Positions 16,957 through 24,669 of a DNA stretch of 36,944 nucleotides are shown here, piece by piece (positions within the stretch are counted from its first letter, which is position 1; each line of letters opens with the position of its first letter). The position numbers and the translations under genes were made by a program. The stretch is from an uncultured Lachnospiraceae bacterium (GTDB lineage Bacteria; Bacillota; Clostridia; Lachnospirales; Lachnospiraceae): positions 1 to 36,944 of the forward strand of contig CAJUPJ010000035.1 in NCBI GenBank assembly GCA_910588655.1, given 5' to 3'. The notes beneath the pieces were generated by a model. That model was not told the DNA's origin. It did no database searches and saw only the letters and a program-made list of their open reading frames with translations.

Positions 16957-18237
16957 ATGAGAAAATTTGTAATAAAAGGAAATATTTGTTATAGTAAGAC
17001 TAGTGATGAACTTTGTATTATTGAAAATGGTTATGTTGTATGTGAAAACGGAATTTGCGCAGGTGTATATAAAGAACTGCCAGAATGTTATGCAATTTTT
17101 CCATTTTATGATTATACAGATAAAATAATTATCCCTGGATTTACAGACCTTCATGTACATGCACCACAGTATTCTTTCCGCGGGCTTGGAATGGATTTGG
17201 AATTAATTGGCTGGCTTGACACGCACACATTTGTGGAAGAGGCAAAATATTCTGATTTGGAATATGCAGGCAATGCTTACAATATTTTTGCTGGAGACCT
17301 TCTAAACAGTGCAACTACAAGGGCATGTGTATTTGGGACTATTCATCCAGAGGCAACTACATTACTAATGGAAAAGCTTGATAATACAGGTATTAAAGCA
17401 TATGTTGGAAAAGTAAATATGGACAGGAACAGTCCTTCCAATTTATGTGAAAAAAGCCCGGAACAGGCATTTTCAGATACTGAAAAGTGGATTACTGGCA
17501 GTATGGGATTTGAAAATGTAAAACCAATACTGACGCCAAGGTTTATTCCTACTTGTTCAGACGGGCTAATGGAAAAGTTATCAGTCCTGCAGCAGAAATA
17601 CAGCCTGCCAGTGCAGTCACATCTATCAGAAAACCTTGGGGAAATCCAGTGGGTAAAAGAGCTCTGCCCTGGTACTGCATTTTATGGTGAAGCATATGAC
17701 AGATATGGCATGTTTGGAAACCCTCTTCCTTCAATAATGGCACATTGTGTCCATAGCAGCAAAGATGAATTAGAATTAATGAAGAAACAGAATGTATTTA
17801 TTGCACACTGCCCAGAGTCAAATACAAACCTTTCATCAGGAATTGCCCCAGTAAGGACTTTTCTTGATATGGGCATAAAGACAGGGCTTGGCAGTGATAT
17901 AGCAGCAGGCTCTTCACTTTCCATTTTTAAGGCTATGGCTATGGCAATACAATGTTCTAAATTACGCTGGAGGCTTAAAGACCAGTCACTTGCACCTCTC
18001 CGCATTGAAGAAGTTTTCTATCTTGCAACAAAAGGCGGTGGTGGATTTTTTGGCAAGGCTGGAAGTTTTGAACAAGGTTATGAATTTGATGCAGTAGTAA
18101 TAGATGACTCCACACTTAAGCACCCACAGGAACTAAATGCCAGGGAAAGGCTTGAACGCCTGGTTTATCTTGCAGAAGACAGACACATTATTGCTAAATT
18201 TGTATCTGGCAGAAAACTATTTGAAAAAAATATATAA
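16957..18237 (+). CDS. guaD: Guanine deaminase
   Basis: 426 residues from ATG 16957 behind AGGAAA. An amidohydrolase-superfamily barrel with metal motif FTDLHVHAPQYSFRG, substrate-loop GIKAYVGKVNMDRNSP, metal His in SHLSENLGEI, AHCVHS, HCPESNTNLSSG and the metal Asp in GLGSDIAAGSSLSIF. The HAPQY and VNMDRNSP motifs are those that separate guanine deaminases from cytosine and chlorohydrolase relatives. It converts guanine released by PunA to xanthine. It lies 47 bases after punA in the same operon. Confidence 0.92.
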   Translation: MRKFVIKGNICYSKTSDELCIIENGYVVCENGICAGVYKELPECYAIFPFYDYTDKIIIPGFTDLHVHAPQYSFRGLGMDLELIGWLDTHTFVEEAKYSDLEYAGNAYNIFAGDLLNSATTRACVFGTIHPEATTLLMEKLDNTGIKAYVGKVNMDRNSPSNLCEKSPEQAFSDTEKWITGSMGFENVKPILTPRFIPTCSDGLMEKLSVLQQKYSLPVQSHLSENLGEIQWVKELCPGTAFYGEAYDRYGMFGNPLPSIMAHCVHSSKDELELMKKQNVFIAHCPESNTNLSSGIAPVRTFLDMGIKTGLGSDIAAGSSLSIFKAMAMAIQCSKLRWRLKDQSLAPLRIEEVFYLATKGGGGFFGKAGSFEQGYEFDAVVIDDSTLKHPQELNARERLERLVYLAEDRHIIAKFVSGRKLFEKNI

Positions 18238-18250
18238 AACGGGGATTACT

Positions 18251-18964
18251 ATGGACTCAAAGCAGCAATTATTAGAAAAAATACAAAAATCTGAACCTGT
18301 CAGGCGTGATTATTTAACAGCTTTATTTAGATATGTGCCTGATGCAGTTGTTAAAATGATGTCATATAAAAAAATCCAAAAAGACCAGTATATTATACAT
18401 GCAGGGGATACATGTGACACTGTATATATAATACTCTCTGGAAATATAGCAGGACTGCATTACCAGAAACAAGGGCGTGCATATTATTTTATGGACTTTA
18501 ACCAGATGTATATTGTAGGGGATTTTGAAGTATTTGGGGATATCCCTGAATATTATGTATCTATCTGCGCTACAGAAGAATGTAAAATATTAATGCTTCC
18601 ATCAGGATGTTACCTGCAATGGGTACAAAGTGATGAAAACGCCCTTTTCCTGAGAATAAAAAATATTATGGCTACACTGGTTTTTGAAAAAAAACATGAG
18701 CGTGAATATATGTTTATGAACTGCAAGGAAAGGCTTATAAAGTATCTTGTAAAATCATATGAAAACAAACACCAGGAGAACCATAATAAACTTAAAATTA
18801 ATAAAACACAGGCTGAATTATCTGACAGGACTGGTTTTAATGTCAGAAGTGTACAAAGAAATATTGCTGCTTTAGAAAAGGATGGACTTATTTCTATTGA
18901 AAACGGAAAAATTACTATCTCACCAGAACAGTTTCTCCGTCTGAAAGAATATGAAAATGAATAA
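18251..18964 (+). CDS. Crp/Fnr family transcriptional regulator
   Basis: 237 residues from ATG 18251, 13 bases after guaD. The N-terminal cyclic-nucleotide-type beta-roll is at about 35-125 (KIQKDQYIIHAGDTCDTVYI, LSGNIAGLHYQKQGRAYYFM, VGDFEVFGD). The cAMP-specific RS phosphate-binding motif is not present, so the effector is probably different. The C-terminal winged HTH (about 180-228) has KINKTQAELSDRTGFNVRSV, QRNIAALEKDGLISIENGKI. No Fe-S cysteine set of FNR is seen. Its position inside the salvage operon suggests it senses nucleosides or a derived phosphate and controls the operon (inference). Confidence 0.88.
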   Translation: MDSKQQLLEKIQKSEPVRRDYLTALFRYVPDAVVKMMSYKKIQKDQYIIHAGDTCDTVYIILSGNIAGLHYQKQGRAYYFMDFNQMYIVGDFEVFGDIPEYYVSICATEECKILMLPSGCYLQWVQSDENALFLRIKNIMATLVFEKKHEREYMFMNCKERLIKYLVKSYENKHQENHNKLKINKTQAELSDRTGFNVRSVQRNIAALEKDGLISIENGKITISPEQFLRLKEYENE

Positions 18965-18984
18965 ACCAAAAAGGAGGTCTTGAT

Positions 18985-20175
18985 ATGAAAAAATATAAAC
19001 GCATATTTACTGTTGTTATAGACTCACTTGGTGCAGGCGCAATGCCTGATGCCTCAGAATATGGCGATGCAGGGACTGACACTCTTGGACATATCTCCCA
19101 GTCTGTAGATGGGTTTAATATCCCTAACCTGCAAAGGCTTGGCATTGCAAATCTCCATCCATTAAAGCAGGTTGCCGCAGCAGGAAAACCGCTTGGATAT
19201 TATACTTATTTATATGAAGCAAGCACCGGAAAAGATACAATGACCGGCCACTGGGAAATGATGGGTCTCCATATTACAAAGCCTTTTAAAACATTTACAG
19301 AAACCGGTTTTCCAAAAGAACTTTTAGATGAACTTTCTGCAAGGACTGGCAGAACAATTATCGGAAATAAAAGCGCGAGCGGTACGGAAATACTGGATGA
19401 ACTTGCAGAAGAAGAAATAGCAACAGGACATATGATTGTATATACATCTGCTGACTCTGTACTGCAGATTTGCGGCAATGAAGAAACATTCGGGCTTGAA
19501 GAATTATACCGCTGTTGTGAGATTGCACGTGAAATAACAATGAAAGATGAATGGAAAGTGGGGCGTGTTATTGCAAGGCCTTACACCGGAAAGAAAAAAG
19601 GTGAATTTAAAAGAACAAGCAACCGCCATGACTATGCATTAAAACCTTATGGACAGACAGCATTAAATGCGTTAAAAGATGCCGGGCTTGATGTAATCTC
19701 AGTAGGTAAAATTTATGATATTTTTGACGGCGAGGGTCTTACAGAGTCTAATAAATCCAAAAGTTCTGTACATGGTATGGAACAGACTATTGAAATTGCA
19801 AAAAGGGATTTTGAAGGGCTTTGCTTTGTAAACCTTGTGGATTTTGATGCTTTATGGGGACACAGGCGTGATGTAAAAGGTTATGCCAGTGAATTAGAAA
19901 AATTTGATGTAAAACTTGGTGAACTTCTGGATTTATTAAAAGAGAATGATTTATTAATTATTACAGCAGACCACGGAAATGACCCGACACATACAGGAAC
20001 TGACCACACAAGGGAAAGAGTACCTTTTATTGCATATTCACCATCAATGGAGAGCAGCGGAAAGCTTGAAGATGCAAAAACATTTGCAATAATTGGCGCA
20101 ACAATTACAGATAATTTTGATGTAAAAATGCCGGAAGACACAATAGGGAAGTCTGTTCTGGACAAATTAAATTAA
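18985..20175 (+). CDS. deoB: Phosphopentomutase
   Basis: 396 residues with AAAGGAGGT in front. It interconverts (deoxy)ribose-1-phosphate and -5-phosphate. Alkaline-phosphatase-superfamily metal sites are visible: VVIDSLGAGAMPDA, the phosphorylated Thr region STGKDTMTGHWEMMG, NLVDFDALWGHRRD and ITADHGNDPTHTGTDHTRE. Normal length. It processes the sugar phosphate made by PunA and feeds DeoC. Confidence 0.96.
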   Translation: MKKYKRIFTVVIDSLGAGAMPDASEYGDAGTDTLGHISQSVDGFNIPNLQRLGIANLHPLKQVAAAGKPLGYYTYLYEASTGKDTMTGHWEMMGLHITKPFKTFTETGFPKELLDELSARTGRTIIGNKSASGTEILDELAEEEIATGHMIVYTSADSVLQICGNEETFGLEELYRCCEIAREITMKDEWKVGRVIARPYTGKKKGEFKRTSNRHDYALKPYGQTALNALKDAGLDVISVGKIYDIFDGEGLTESNKSKSSVHGMEQTIEIAKRDFEGLCFVNLVDFDALWGHRRDVKGYASELEKFDVKLGELLDLLKENDLLIITADHGNDPTHTGTDHTRERVPFIAYSPSMESSGKLEDAKTFAIIGATITDNFDVKMPEDTIGKSVLDKLN

Positions 20176-20200
20176 TCCGCATAAAGAAAGGAGGAAAGCT

Positions 20201-21394
20201 ATGAAATTAATATTAAACTTACTTGGAATAATATTAGTATTTGCTATATGCTGGCTGGTTTCCTGGGACCGTAAAAATATAAAGTGGAAAACTGTAGCAA
20301 AAGCACTGGTTGTTGAAATTATTATTGCAATTATAATAGTTAAAATCCCAATAGGCCAGAAAATTATTACTGTACTGTCTAATGGGCTGACAGCAGTTAT
20401 TAACTGCGGAAATGAAGGACTGTCATTTGTCTTTGGAGACCTTTTCCAGGGGGAACTCAGCATATTTATTATCCAGAGCCTTGGTAATATTATCTTTGTT
20501 TCAGCACTTGTAGGCGTCCTGTATTATATTGGTGTTATTGGATTTGTAGTTAAATGGATTGGAAAAGGTGTTGGCAAGGTAATGGGTACAACTGAGGTAG
20601 AAAGCTTTGTAGCTGTTGCCAATATGTTTTTAGGGCATACAGACAGCCCTATCCTTGTAAGCAAATACCTTAAGGATTTAACAGACAGTGAAATTTTTGT
20701 TATCCTTGTTTCAGGAATGGGAAGCATGTCAGCCTCTATTTTAGGCGGATACCACGCTTTAGGAATTCCTATGGAATACCTGTTAATAGCAAGTGCAATG
20801 GTTCCTATTGGAAGCATAATGGTTTCTAAAATAGTCCTGCCACAGACAGAAGAAGCTAAATCAATAACAGATGTTAAAATGGACAATAAGGGGAATAATT
20901 CTAATGTAATTGATGCCCTTGCAGAAGGTGCTTCAACAGGTATGCAGATGGTTATATCTATTGGAGCTTCCATAGTCGGTTTTGTTGGTATTGTTGCAGT
21001 TATTAATCTGTTTTTAGGATTTTTCAATATCACATTATCAGATATTTTTTCATATGTATTTGCACCATTCGGGTTTTTGCTTGGATTAGATGGAAGCAAT
21101 ATTTTAATGGAAGGCTCTTTATTAGGAAATAAATTAATCCTTAATGAATTTGTAGCTTTCCAGGATTTAGGTGCTAATTTAAGCAACCTTGATGCAAGGA
21201 CAGGAATGATTTGTGCTATATCACTCTGCGGCTTTGCAAACCTTTCAAGCATGGGTATGTGCATTGGCGGCATTGGTGTACTTTGCCCGGAAAAAAGAGG
21301 CACAATTTCACGCCTTGTATTCAAATCTATGATAAGCGGTGTATTTGTAAGTATTATGAGTGCATTAATTATAAGTATAGTTTCACTTTTTTAG
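20201..21394 (+). CDS. nupC: NupC-type concentrative nucleoside transporter
   Basis: 397 residues, very hydrophobic, with about nine to ten membrane segments plus re-entrant loops. Family motifs: FVAVANMFLGHTDSPILV (substrate and sodium/proton loop), SGMGSMSASILGGYHALG, the EGASTGMQM helix, LILNEFVAF and CGFANLSSMGMCIGG. Imports nucleosides by cation symport. AAAGGAGG precedes ATG 20201, 25 bases after deoB. It supplies the substrates for the rest of the operon. Confidence 0.94.
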   Translation: MKLILNLLGIILVFAICWLVSWDRKNIKWKTVAKALVVEIIIAIIIVKIPIGQKIITVLSNGLTAVINCGNEGLSFVFGDLFQGELSIFIIQSLGNIIFVSALVGVLYYIGVIGFVVKWIGKGVGKVMGTTEVESFVAVANMFLGHTDSPILVSKYLKDLTDSEIFVILVSGMGSMSASILGGYHALGIPMEYLLIASAMVPIGSIMVSKIVLPQTEEAKSITDVKMDNKGNNSNVIDALAEGASTGMQMVISIGASIVGFVGIVAVINLFLGFFNITLSDIFSYVFAPFGFLLGLDGSNILMEGSLLGNKLILNEFVAFQDLGANLSNLDARTGMICAISLCGFANLSSMGMCIGGIGVLCPEKRGTISRLVFKSMISGVFVSIMSALIISIVSLF

Positions 21395-21416
21395 AAATTA
21401 TAAAGGTTTATATCCT

Positions 21417-21459
21417 TGTGCTGCCTGGAATAAACTTATCTATAATATAAGGCAGCACA
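21417..21459 (+). promoter_or_regulatory. Intercistronic hairpin before deoC
   Basis: Perfect 10-bp stem TGTGCTGCCT / AGGCAGCACA with a 23-base loop, no T-run, ending 15 bases before the deoC start and just before its GAGG site. More likely an RNA processing, stability or translation-control element than a terminator. Confidence 0.5.
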
Positions 21460-21474
21460 GAAATGAGGTTAATT

Positions 21475-22143
21475 ATGAATAATGAAGAAGTTTTAAAAAT
21501 TACAGACCACACTTTACTTGACCAGACAGCTACATGGGAGGATATACGCCAGGTTGTTGATGACTCCATACACTATAATGCAGCGTCTGCATGTATACCG
21601 GCAGCATATGTAAAGCAGGCGGCAGAATACGCAGCTGGAAGGCTGCCAATCTGTACAGTAATCGGTTTCCCAAATGGATACAGTACAACAGCAGTAAAAG
21701 TGTTTGAAACAAAAGATGCAATAGCAAATGGTGCAGAAGAAATTGACATGGTAATAAATATAGGCTTTCTTAAAGATAAAAGATACCAGGAAGTAGAAGA
21801 TGAAATCCGCCAAATCCATGAAGCATGTAATGGCAAAATCTTAAAAGTCATTATAGAAACCTGCCTGCTTACTGAAGAAGAGAAAATTAAAATGTGCGAA
21901 ATTGTTACAAATGCTGGTGCAGAATATATTAAAACATCTACAGGCTTTTCATCTGCAGGTGCAACATTTGATGATGTAAAACTTATGAGAAAGCATGTTG
22001 GAAAAGATGTAAAAGTCAAAGCAGCAGGAGGAATTTCTTCATTTGCAGATGCAGAAGAGTTTATGCGCTGTGGAACAGACAGGCTTGGCACAAGCAGGCT
22101 TGTTAAAATAATTAAAAATACAGATACTGGTTCAGGGTATTAA
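21475..22143 (+). CDS. deoC: Deoxyribose-phosphate aldolase
   Basis: 222 residues from ATG 21475, which has GAGG seven bases upstream. It cleaves deoxyribose-5-phosphate into acetaldehyde and glyceraldehyde-3-phosphate. Motifs: ITDHTLLDQTA, CTVIGFPNGYSTTAVKVFET, EIDMVINIGFLKDK, KVIIETCLL, Schiff-base Lys in AEYIKTSTGFSS and the proton-relay Lys in VKVKAAGGI. Last enzyme of the operon, followed by a terminator. It completes a path from imported deoxynucleoside to glycolysis. Confidence 0.96.
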   Translation: MNNEEVLKITDHTLLDQTATWEDIRQVVDDSIHYNAASACIPAAYVKQAAEYAAGRLPICTVIGFPNGYSTTAVKVFETKDAIANGAEEIDMVINIGFLKDKRYQEVEDEIRQIHEACNGKILKVIIETCLLTEEEKIKMCEIVTNAGAEYIKTSTGFSSAGATFDDVKLMRKHVGKDVKVKAAGGISSFADAEEFMRCGTDRLGTSRLVKIIKNTDTGSGY

Positions 22144-22180
22144 TATCCTGGCAATAAACCAACTACACAATAAAATAGAG

Positions 22181-22210
22181 ATAATGCCTGTTTTTCACAA
22201 CAGGCATTAT
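22181..22210 (+). terminator. Intrinsic terminator of the nucleoside operon
   Basis: Perfect 12-bp stem ATAATGCCTGTT / AACAGGCATTAT with a 6-base loop, 37 bases after the deoC stop. The 3' T-run is short (ATTATTTAA). Confidence 0.7.
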
Positions 22211-22263
22211 TTAACCTTATTAAGCAATACGCTTGACATATTAAATTAAAGGAGGAGTCCCGG

Positions 22264-22872
22264 ATGGATACATCTATGATTATTGAAATAGCTGGTTATA
22301 TTGGTTCTGTATTAGTAGTGGTTTCAATGTTAATGTCCTCAATTGTTAAATTAAGGATTATAAATACAACCGGCAGTTCTATTTCAGCAATTTATGCATT
22401 AATTATACATTCATACCCACTGGCATTAATGAATATATGCCTGGTAGTAATAAATATTTATAACCTTTTAAAACTTTTCAGAACTGGCCAGCATTTCGAT
22501 TTAATTGACGGCAGGACAGACGATAAATTCCTGGAGCATTTTATTAATTACTATAAAGAAGACATGAAAAATTTCTTCCCAGAACAAAATATAGATATCT
22601 CCATTGCTGATACTGCATACATAGTATCATGTAAAGCTGCACCAGCAGGAATTCTGCTTGGTAAAAAAGATGGAAATGGTACTTTAAATATCACTGTTGA
22701 TTACACCACACCAGTATACAGGGATTGCTCTGTTGGCAAGTTTTTATATTCACAACTACCAGAAAAAGGAATAAATAAGCTGGTTTATAGCGGGGAAGCT
22801 GGTAATCATGAAACATACCTTCAAAAAATGGGATTTAAAAACAATAGTGGGAGGTATATAAAATATTTATAA
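22264..22872 (+). CDS. YgjV-like membrane protein with C-terminal acyltransferase-like domain
   Basis: 202 residues with a very strong GGAGGAG site. The first about 80 residues form two to three membrane helices in the pattern of the YgjV inner-membrane family (IAGYIGSVLVVVSMLMSSIV, RIINTTGSSISAIYALIIHS, YPLALMNICLVVINIYNL). The C-terminal soluble part (about 90-202) ends in KFLYSQLPEKGINKLVY and NHETYLQKMGFKN, which resembles the end of a GNAT fold. The architecture is known in gut Firmicutes and Bacteroidetes, without a defined function. It has its own transcription unit, bounded by terminators on both sides. Confidence 0.75.
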   Translation: MDTSMIIEIAGYIGSVLVVVSMLMSSIVKLRIINTTGSSISAIYALIIHSYPLALMNICLVVINIYNLLKLFRTGQHFDLIDGRTDDKFLEHFINYYKEDMKNFFPEQNIDISIADTAYIVSCKAAPAGILLGKKDGNGTLNITVDYTTPVYRDCSVGKFLYSQLPEKGINKLVYSGEAGNHETYLQKMGFKNNSGRYIKYL

Positions 22873-23013
22873 ATATTTTGGCGGAAAGAAAATTATTCTG
22901 CTAGCCACTTATTACATTGAACAAATATTATTATATAGACATTTATACAAGGGGATATCATAAAACTTCCGTATGTCTAAATTATCCTCTCCCCACAGTA
23001 TAATTTTTTAGTT

Positions 23014-23040
23014 ATAGTATTTAGTTTTATACTATTTTTT
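23014..23040 (+). terminator. Intrinsic terminator after the YgjV-like gene
   Basis: Stem ATAGTAT / ATACTAT with 8-base loop followed by a run of five Ts. Confidence 0.65.
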
Positions 23041-23074
23041 ATGTAATTTTGACAGAGAACAGCAAGTTTTACGT

Positions 23075-23242
23075 GTTCCAGCTAATATTATTCCATGACA
23101 GAGGCACTTCAGCCCCGCCGTCATTTAAGCCAATATGTTCCAGAGGAAACGTAAGTTTACTTTGGGATATATTGGCTTTATGTGCCTCTGCGTGGGCTGA
23201 CGTAGTGGGAACGTGCCCTGGAATGGAATAATTTAGTGGAAC
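23075..23242. ncRNA. Candidate structured RNA (or folded DNA) element with pseudoknot potential
   Basis: Nested complementarity across 168 bases. Outer stem: GTTCCA-gCTAA-ATTATTCCA (23075-23095) with TGGAATAAT-TTAG-TGGAAC (23224-23242). Second stem: GAGGCA (23101-23106) with TGCCTC (23183-23188). Third stem: AAGCCAATAT (23127-23136) with ATATTGGCTT (23169-23178). Apical stem: CCAGAGGAAAC / GTTTACTTTGG (about 23140-23165), 10 of 11 positions paired including one G-T, closed by a GTAA tetraloop of GNRA type. CAGCCC (23110-23115) and GGGCTG (23194-23199) could form a pseudoknot across the second stem. G+C content is higher than its surroundings. I could not match it to a known riboswitch or ribozyme; strand is undetermined. 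Confidence 0.55.
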
Positions 23243-23380
23243 ATATAAAACCTTGCGTCCCTCCTCCAAAAACAATTAACACATAATCATTGTATTTTCC
23301 TTCTTTATACCATATAATATTAATAAGTCAATTTATATAATGGATTTATTAACTAAAGTTAAATATTAAAAGAGGACAAA

Positions 23381-24225
23381 ATGAGTAAGATATACGATGA
23401 TATTTTCCGCACATTGTGTGAAAAAAATACCAGGCTTTTAATTCCAGTTATTAACGAAGTTTTTTCTACAAATTATAAAATTACTGAAGAAACTGAACTG
23501 CTTTCTGGTGAACACCATATACTGTCTGAAAGCGGGCAAAATGGTATTGGCGAAATTATAACTGACTCCTTAATTAAACTTGCAGGTAAAATATACCATA
23601 TTGAATGCCAGAGCAACCCAGATGGAACAATTATATTAAGAATGGCTGAATATGACTTTCATATAGCATTGGAAAAAGGACACCAGATAAAATAGAGATG
23701 AAAATTAACTTCCAGAATGGGGAAAGCATTAATTATAATATACCTGTTATTAAAGTACAGAATTATAATTATGAAGAAATAATCCAAAAAGATTTATTTT
23801 TTCTTATTCCATATTATATAATGCGTTACGAAAATAAAACAGATACAGAAATTATGCAATGTATTAAGAAAGAATATGAGGAATTATATAATGGTATAAA
23901 TAATGCATACAATAATGGCACTCTTGACAGCTATGATATAACTAATATTATAGAATTTACAGAAAAACTTGTACATTATATCTTTAATAATAACAAAAAT
24001 GTCTGTATGGAGGTGGATAAGGTTATGGGAGGACAGGTCTTAGAAACATATGCTGACAAAAAACTGAAACAGGGTATGCAACAGGGCATGCAGCAGGGTG
24101 TACAGTTGATGGCGCGGTTATCTGTAAAGCTTGCAGAGGATGGCAGGATATCTGAAATTTCACGTGCAGCATCTGATTCCAGCTATATGGATAAACTGCT
24201 TAAGGAATATAAAATCAGCAGGTAA
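23381..24225 (+). pseudogene. Rpn family nuclease/transposase-like gene, broken by deletion
   Basis: Two frames make up one Rpn (PD-(D/E)XK, 'recombination-promoting nuclease') protein. The first (23381-23695) has MSKIYDDIFRTLCEKNTRLL, LIKLAGKIYHIECQSNPDGT with the nuclease Glu-x-Gln motif, and RMAEYDFHIALEKGH. The second resumes at about 23687 as PDKIEMKINFQNGESINYNI, PVIKVQNYNYEEI, and ends with KQGMQQGMQQGVQLMARLS, the typical repeated C-terminal helix. About 25-30 residues normally between the two are missing and the frame is shifted. The stop is only five bases from the sigK 5' attachment region. Confidence 0.8.
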
Positions 24226-24520
24226 ATACTATGCAGCCAATGTGTTGTAGTGGTTTTTCTATACATCTGGCTGCATATGTTGCAAGCCTTATATTTTTTG
24301 TTTCGTCAAAACTGTCTATTCCCTTGATTAATCCTATTGTACCTATGGATATTAAATCATCCATATCTTTATCTCCCATATTGTACTTTTTTGCAATATA
24401 CGCTACCAATCTAAGATTTCTCTCAATTAGACAGTCTCTTGCCCCGCGGTCTCCCGACCTGCACTTTTCAATGCACTCCTTTTCTTCTTTTGCACTCAAA
24501 GGTTTAGGAAAAGACTGCAC
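24215..24520 (-). CDS. sigK: sigK 5' half (SigK region 2), interrupted by the skin-like element
   Basis: The genuine SigK part is codons from GTG 24520 to the split codon at 24255-24256 (88 residues plus part of Asn). FPKPLSAKEEKECIEKCRSG, IERNLRLVAYIAKKY, DLISIGTIGLIKGIDSF and IRLATYAARCIE are core-binding and -10 recognition regions of SigK. After the attachment core the frame runs into element DNA for 13 meaningless codons and stops at 24215. GTG 24520 has GAGGTG six bases upstream. The frame stays open to ATG 24565 and further, but those starts lack ribosome sites. With this start no hydrophobic pro-sequence is encoded, as reported for C. difficile SigK. Confidence 0.88.
   Translation of the reverse strand: MQSFPKPLSAKEEKECIEKCRSGDRGARDCLIERNLRLVAYIAKKYNMGDKDMDDLISIGTIGLIKGIDSFDETKNIRLATYAARCIEKPLQHIGCIVFTC
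24231..24276 (-). other. Attachment site at sigK 5' junction (core AA 24255-24256)
   Basis: Minus strand: sigK DNA ...ATGTATAGAA, core AA, then element DNA ACCACTACAACACATTGG. A 9-bp inverted repeat (ATGCAGCCA / TGGCTGCAT at 24231-24239 and 24268-24276) is centred within two bases of the core. One arm lies in sigK and the other in the element. Confidence 0.7.
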
Positions 24521-24548
24521 CAGTGACACCTCAAATTCTTTTACATTT

Positions 24549-24556
24549 ATTCTATG
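24549..24556 (-). promoter_or_regulatory. Possible sigma-E -10 box of sigK
   Basis: CATAGAAT on the minus strand differs at one position from the sigma-E -10 consensus CATACAAT and lies 28 bases upstream of GTG 24520. No good -35 partner is visible, so this is tentative. If right, the transcript would start inside the extended frame and exclude the ATG at 24565. Confidence 0.3.
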
Positions 24557-24610
24557 CACCACCATGCAAGTCCGTGCTTTTCCCAGTTTTTTATTATTTT
24601 TCCACATTAC

Positions 24611-24640
24611 AACAAGCAGGGTTTTATTTCCCTGCTTGTT
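24611..24640 (-). terminator. Hairpin between trxA and sigK
   Basis: Perfect 11-bp stem AACAAGCAGGG / CCCTGCTTGTT with an 8-base loop, just after the thioredoxin stop on the minus strand. It lacks a long T-run, so termination strength is uncertain. Confidence 0.6.
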
Positions 24641-24669
24641 ACAAAACTGCATAATTATATAATGCTTTT

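Larger units (their letters stand above)
22873..23380. other. 508-bp non-coding stretch within the element
   Basis: No ORF of coding character. It holds weak inverted repeats around 22935-22995 (TAGACAT / GTCTA and GGGGATA / TATCC-type arms), an A/T-rich terminator at 23014-23040, the structured element at 23075-23242 described separately, and an A/T-rich leader to the Rpn remnant with GAGG before ATG 23381. Confidence 0.6.
13911..24254. mobile_element. Skin-like element interrupting sigK (about 10,344 bp)
   Basis: The two halves of sigK lie in direct orientation at the ends of this segment, and the element encodes its own serine recombinase next to one end. Joining the outer flanks through the AA dinucleotide restores sigK (209 codons plus stop). 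Joining the inner ends gives AGAGGTAAACCACT, which has dyad symmetry around AA: 8 of 11 flanking positions are complementary. No phage structural, replication or lysis genes are present, unlike the B. subtilis skin prophage remnant. The cargo is a nucleoside salvage operon, a membrane protein, a structured non-coding element and an Rpn remnant. Confidence 0.88.

Noticed and set aside
20524..21324. 266-codon minus-strand frame opposite nupC
   Set aside because: nupC is clearly coding with family motifs; the reverse frame has no recognisable domain or start signal.
23075..23242. Integron attC site or retron msr-msd as explanation of the inverted repeats
   Set aside because: The outer ends do not carry the attC R-box pattern (RYYYAAC / GTTRRRY), and no reverse transcriptase or integrase of those systems is in the window.
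13911..24254. Interpretation as a prophage
   Set aside because: No capsid, tail, lysis, terminase or replication gene is present; only the recombinase, its small partner and metabolic cargo.
24255..24262. Alternative crossover at a shared GAA
   Set aside because: It also restores frame, but yields a SigK two residues short (CIE-LLM) and does not coincide with the symmetry of the circle junction.
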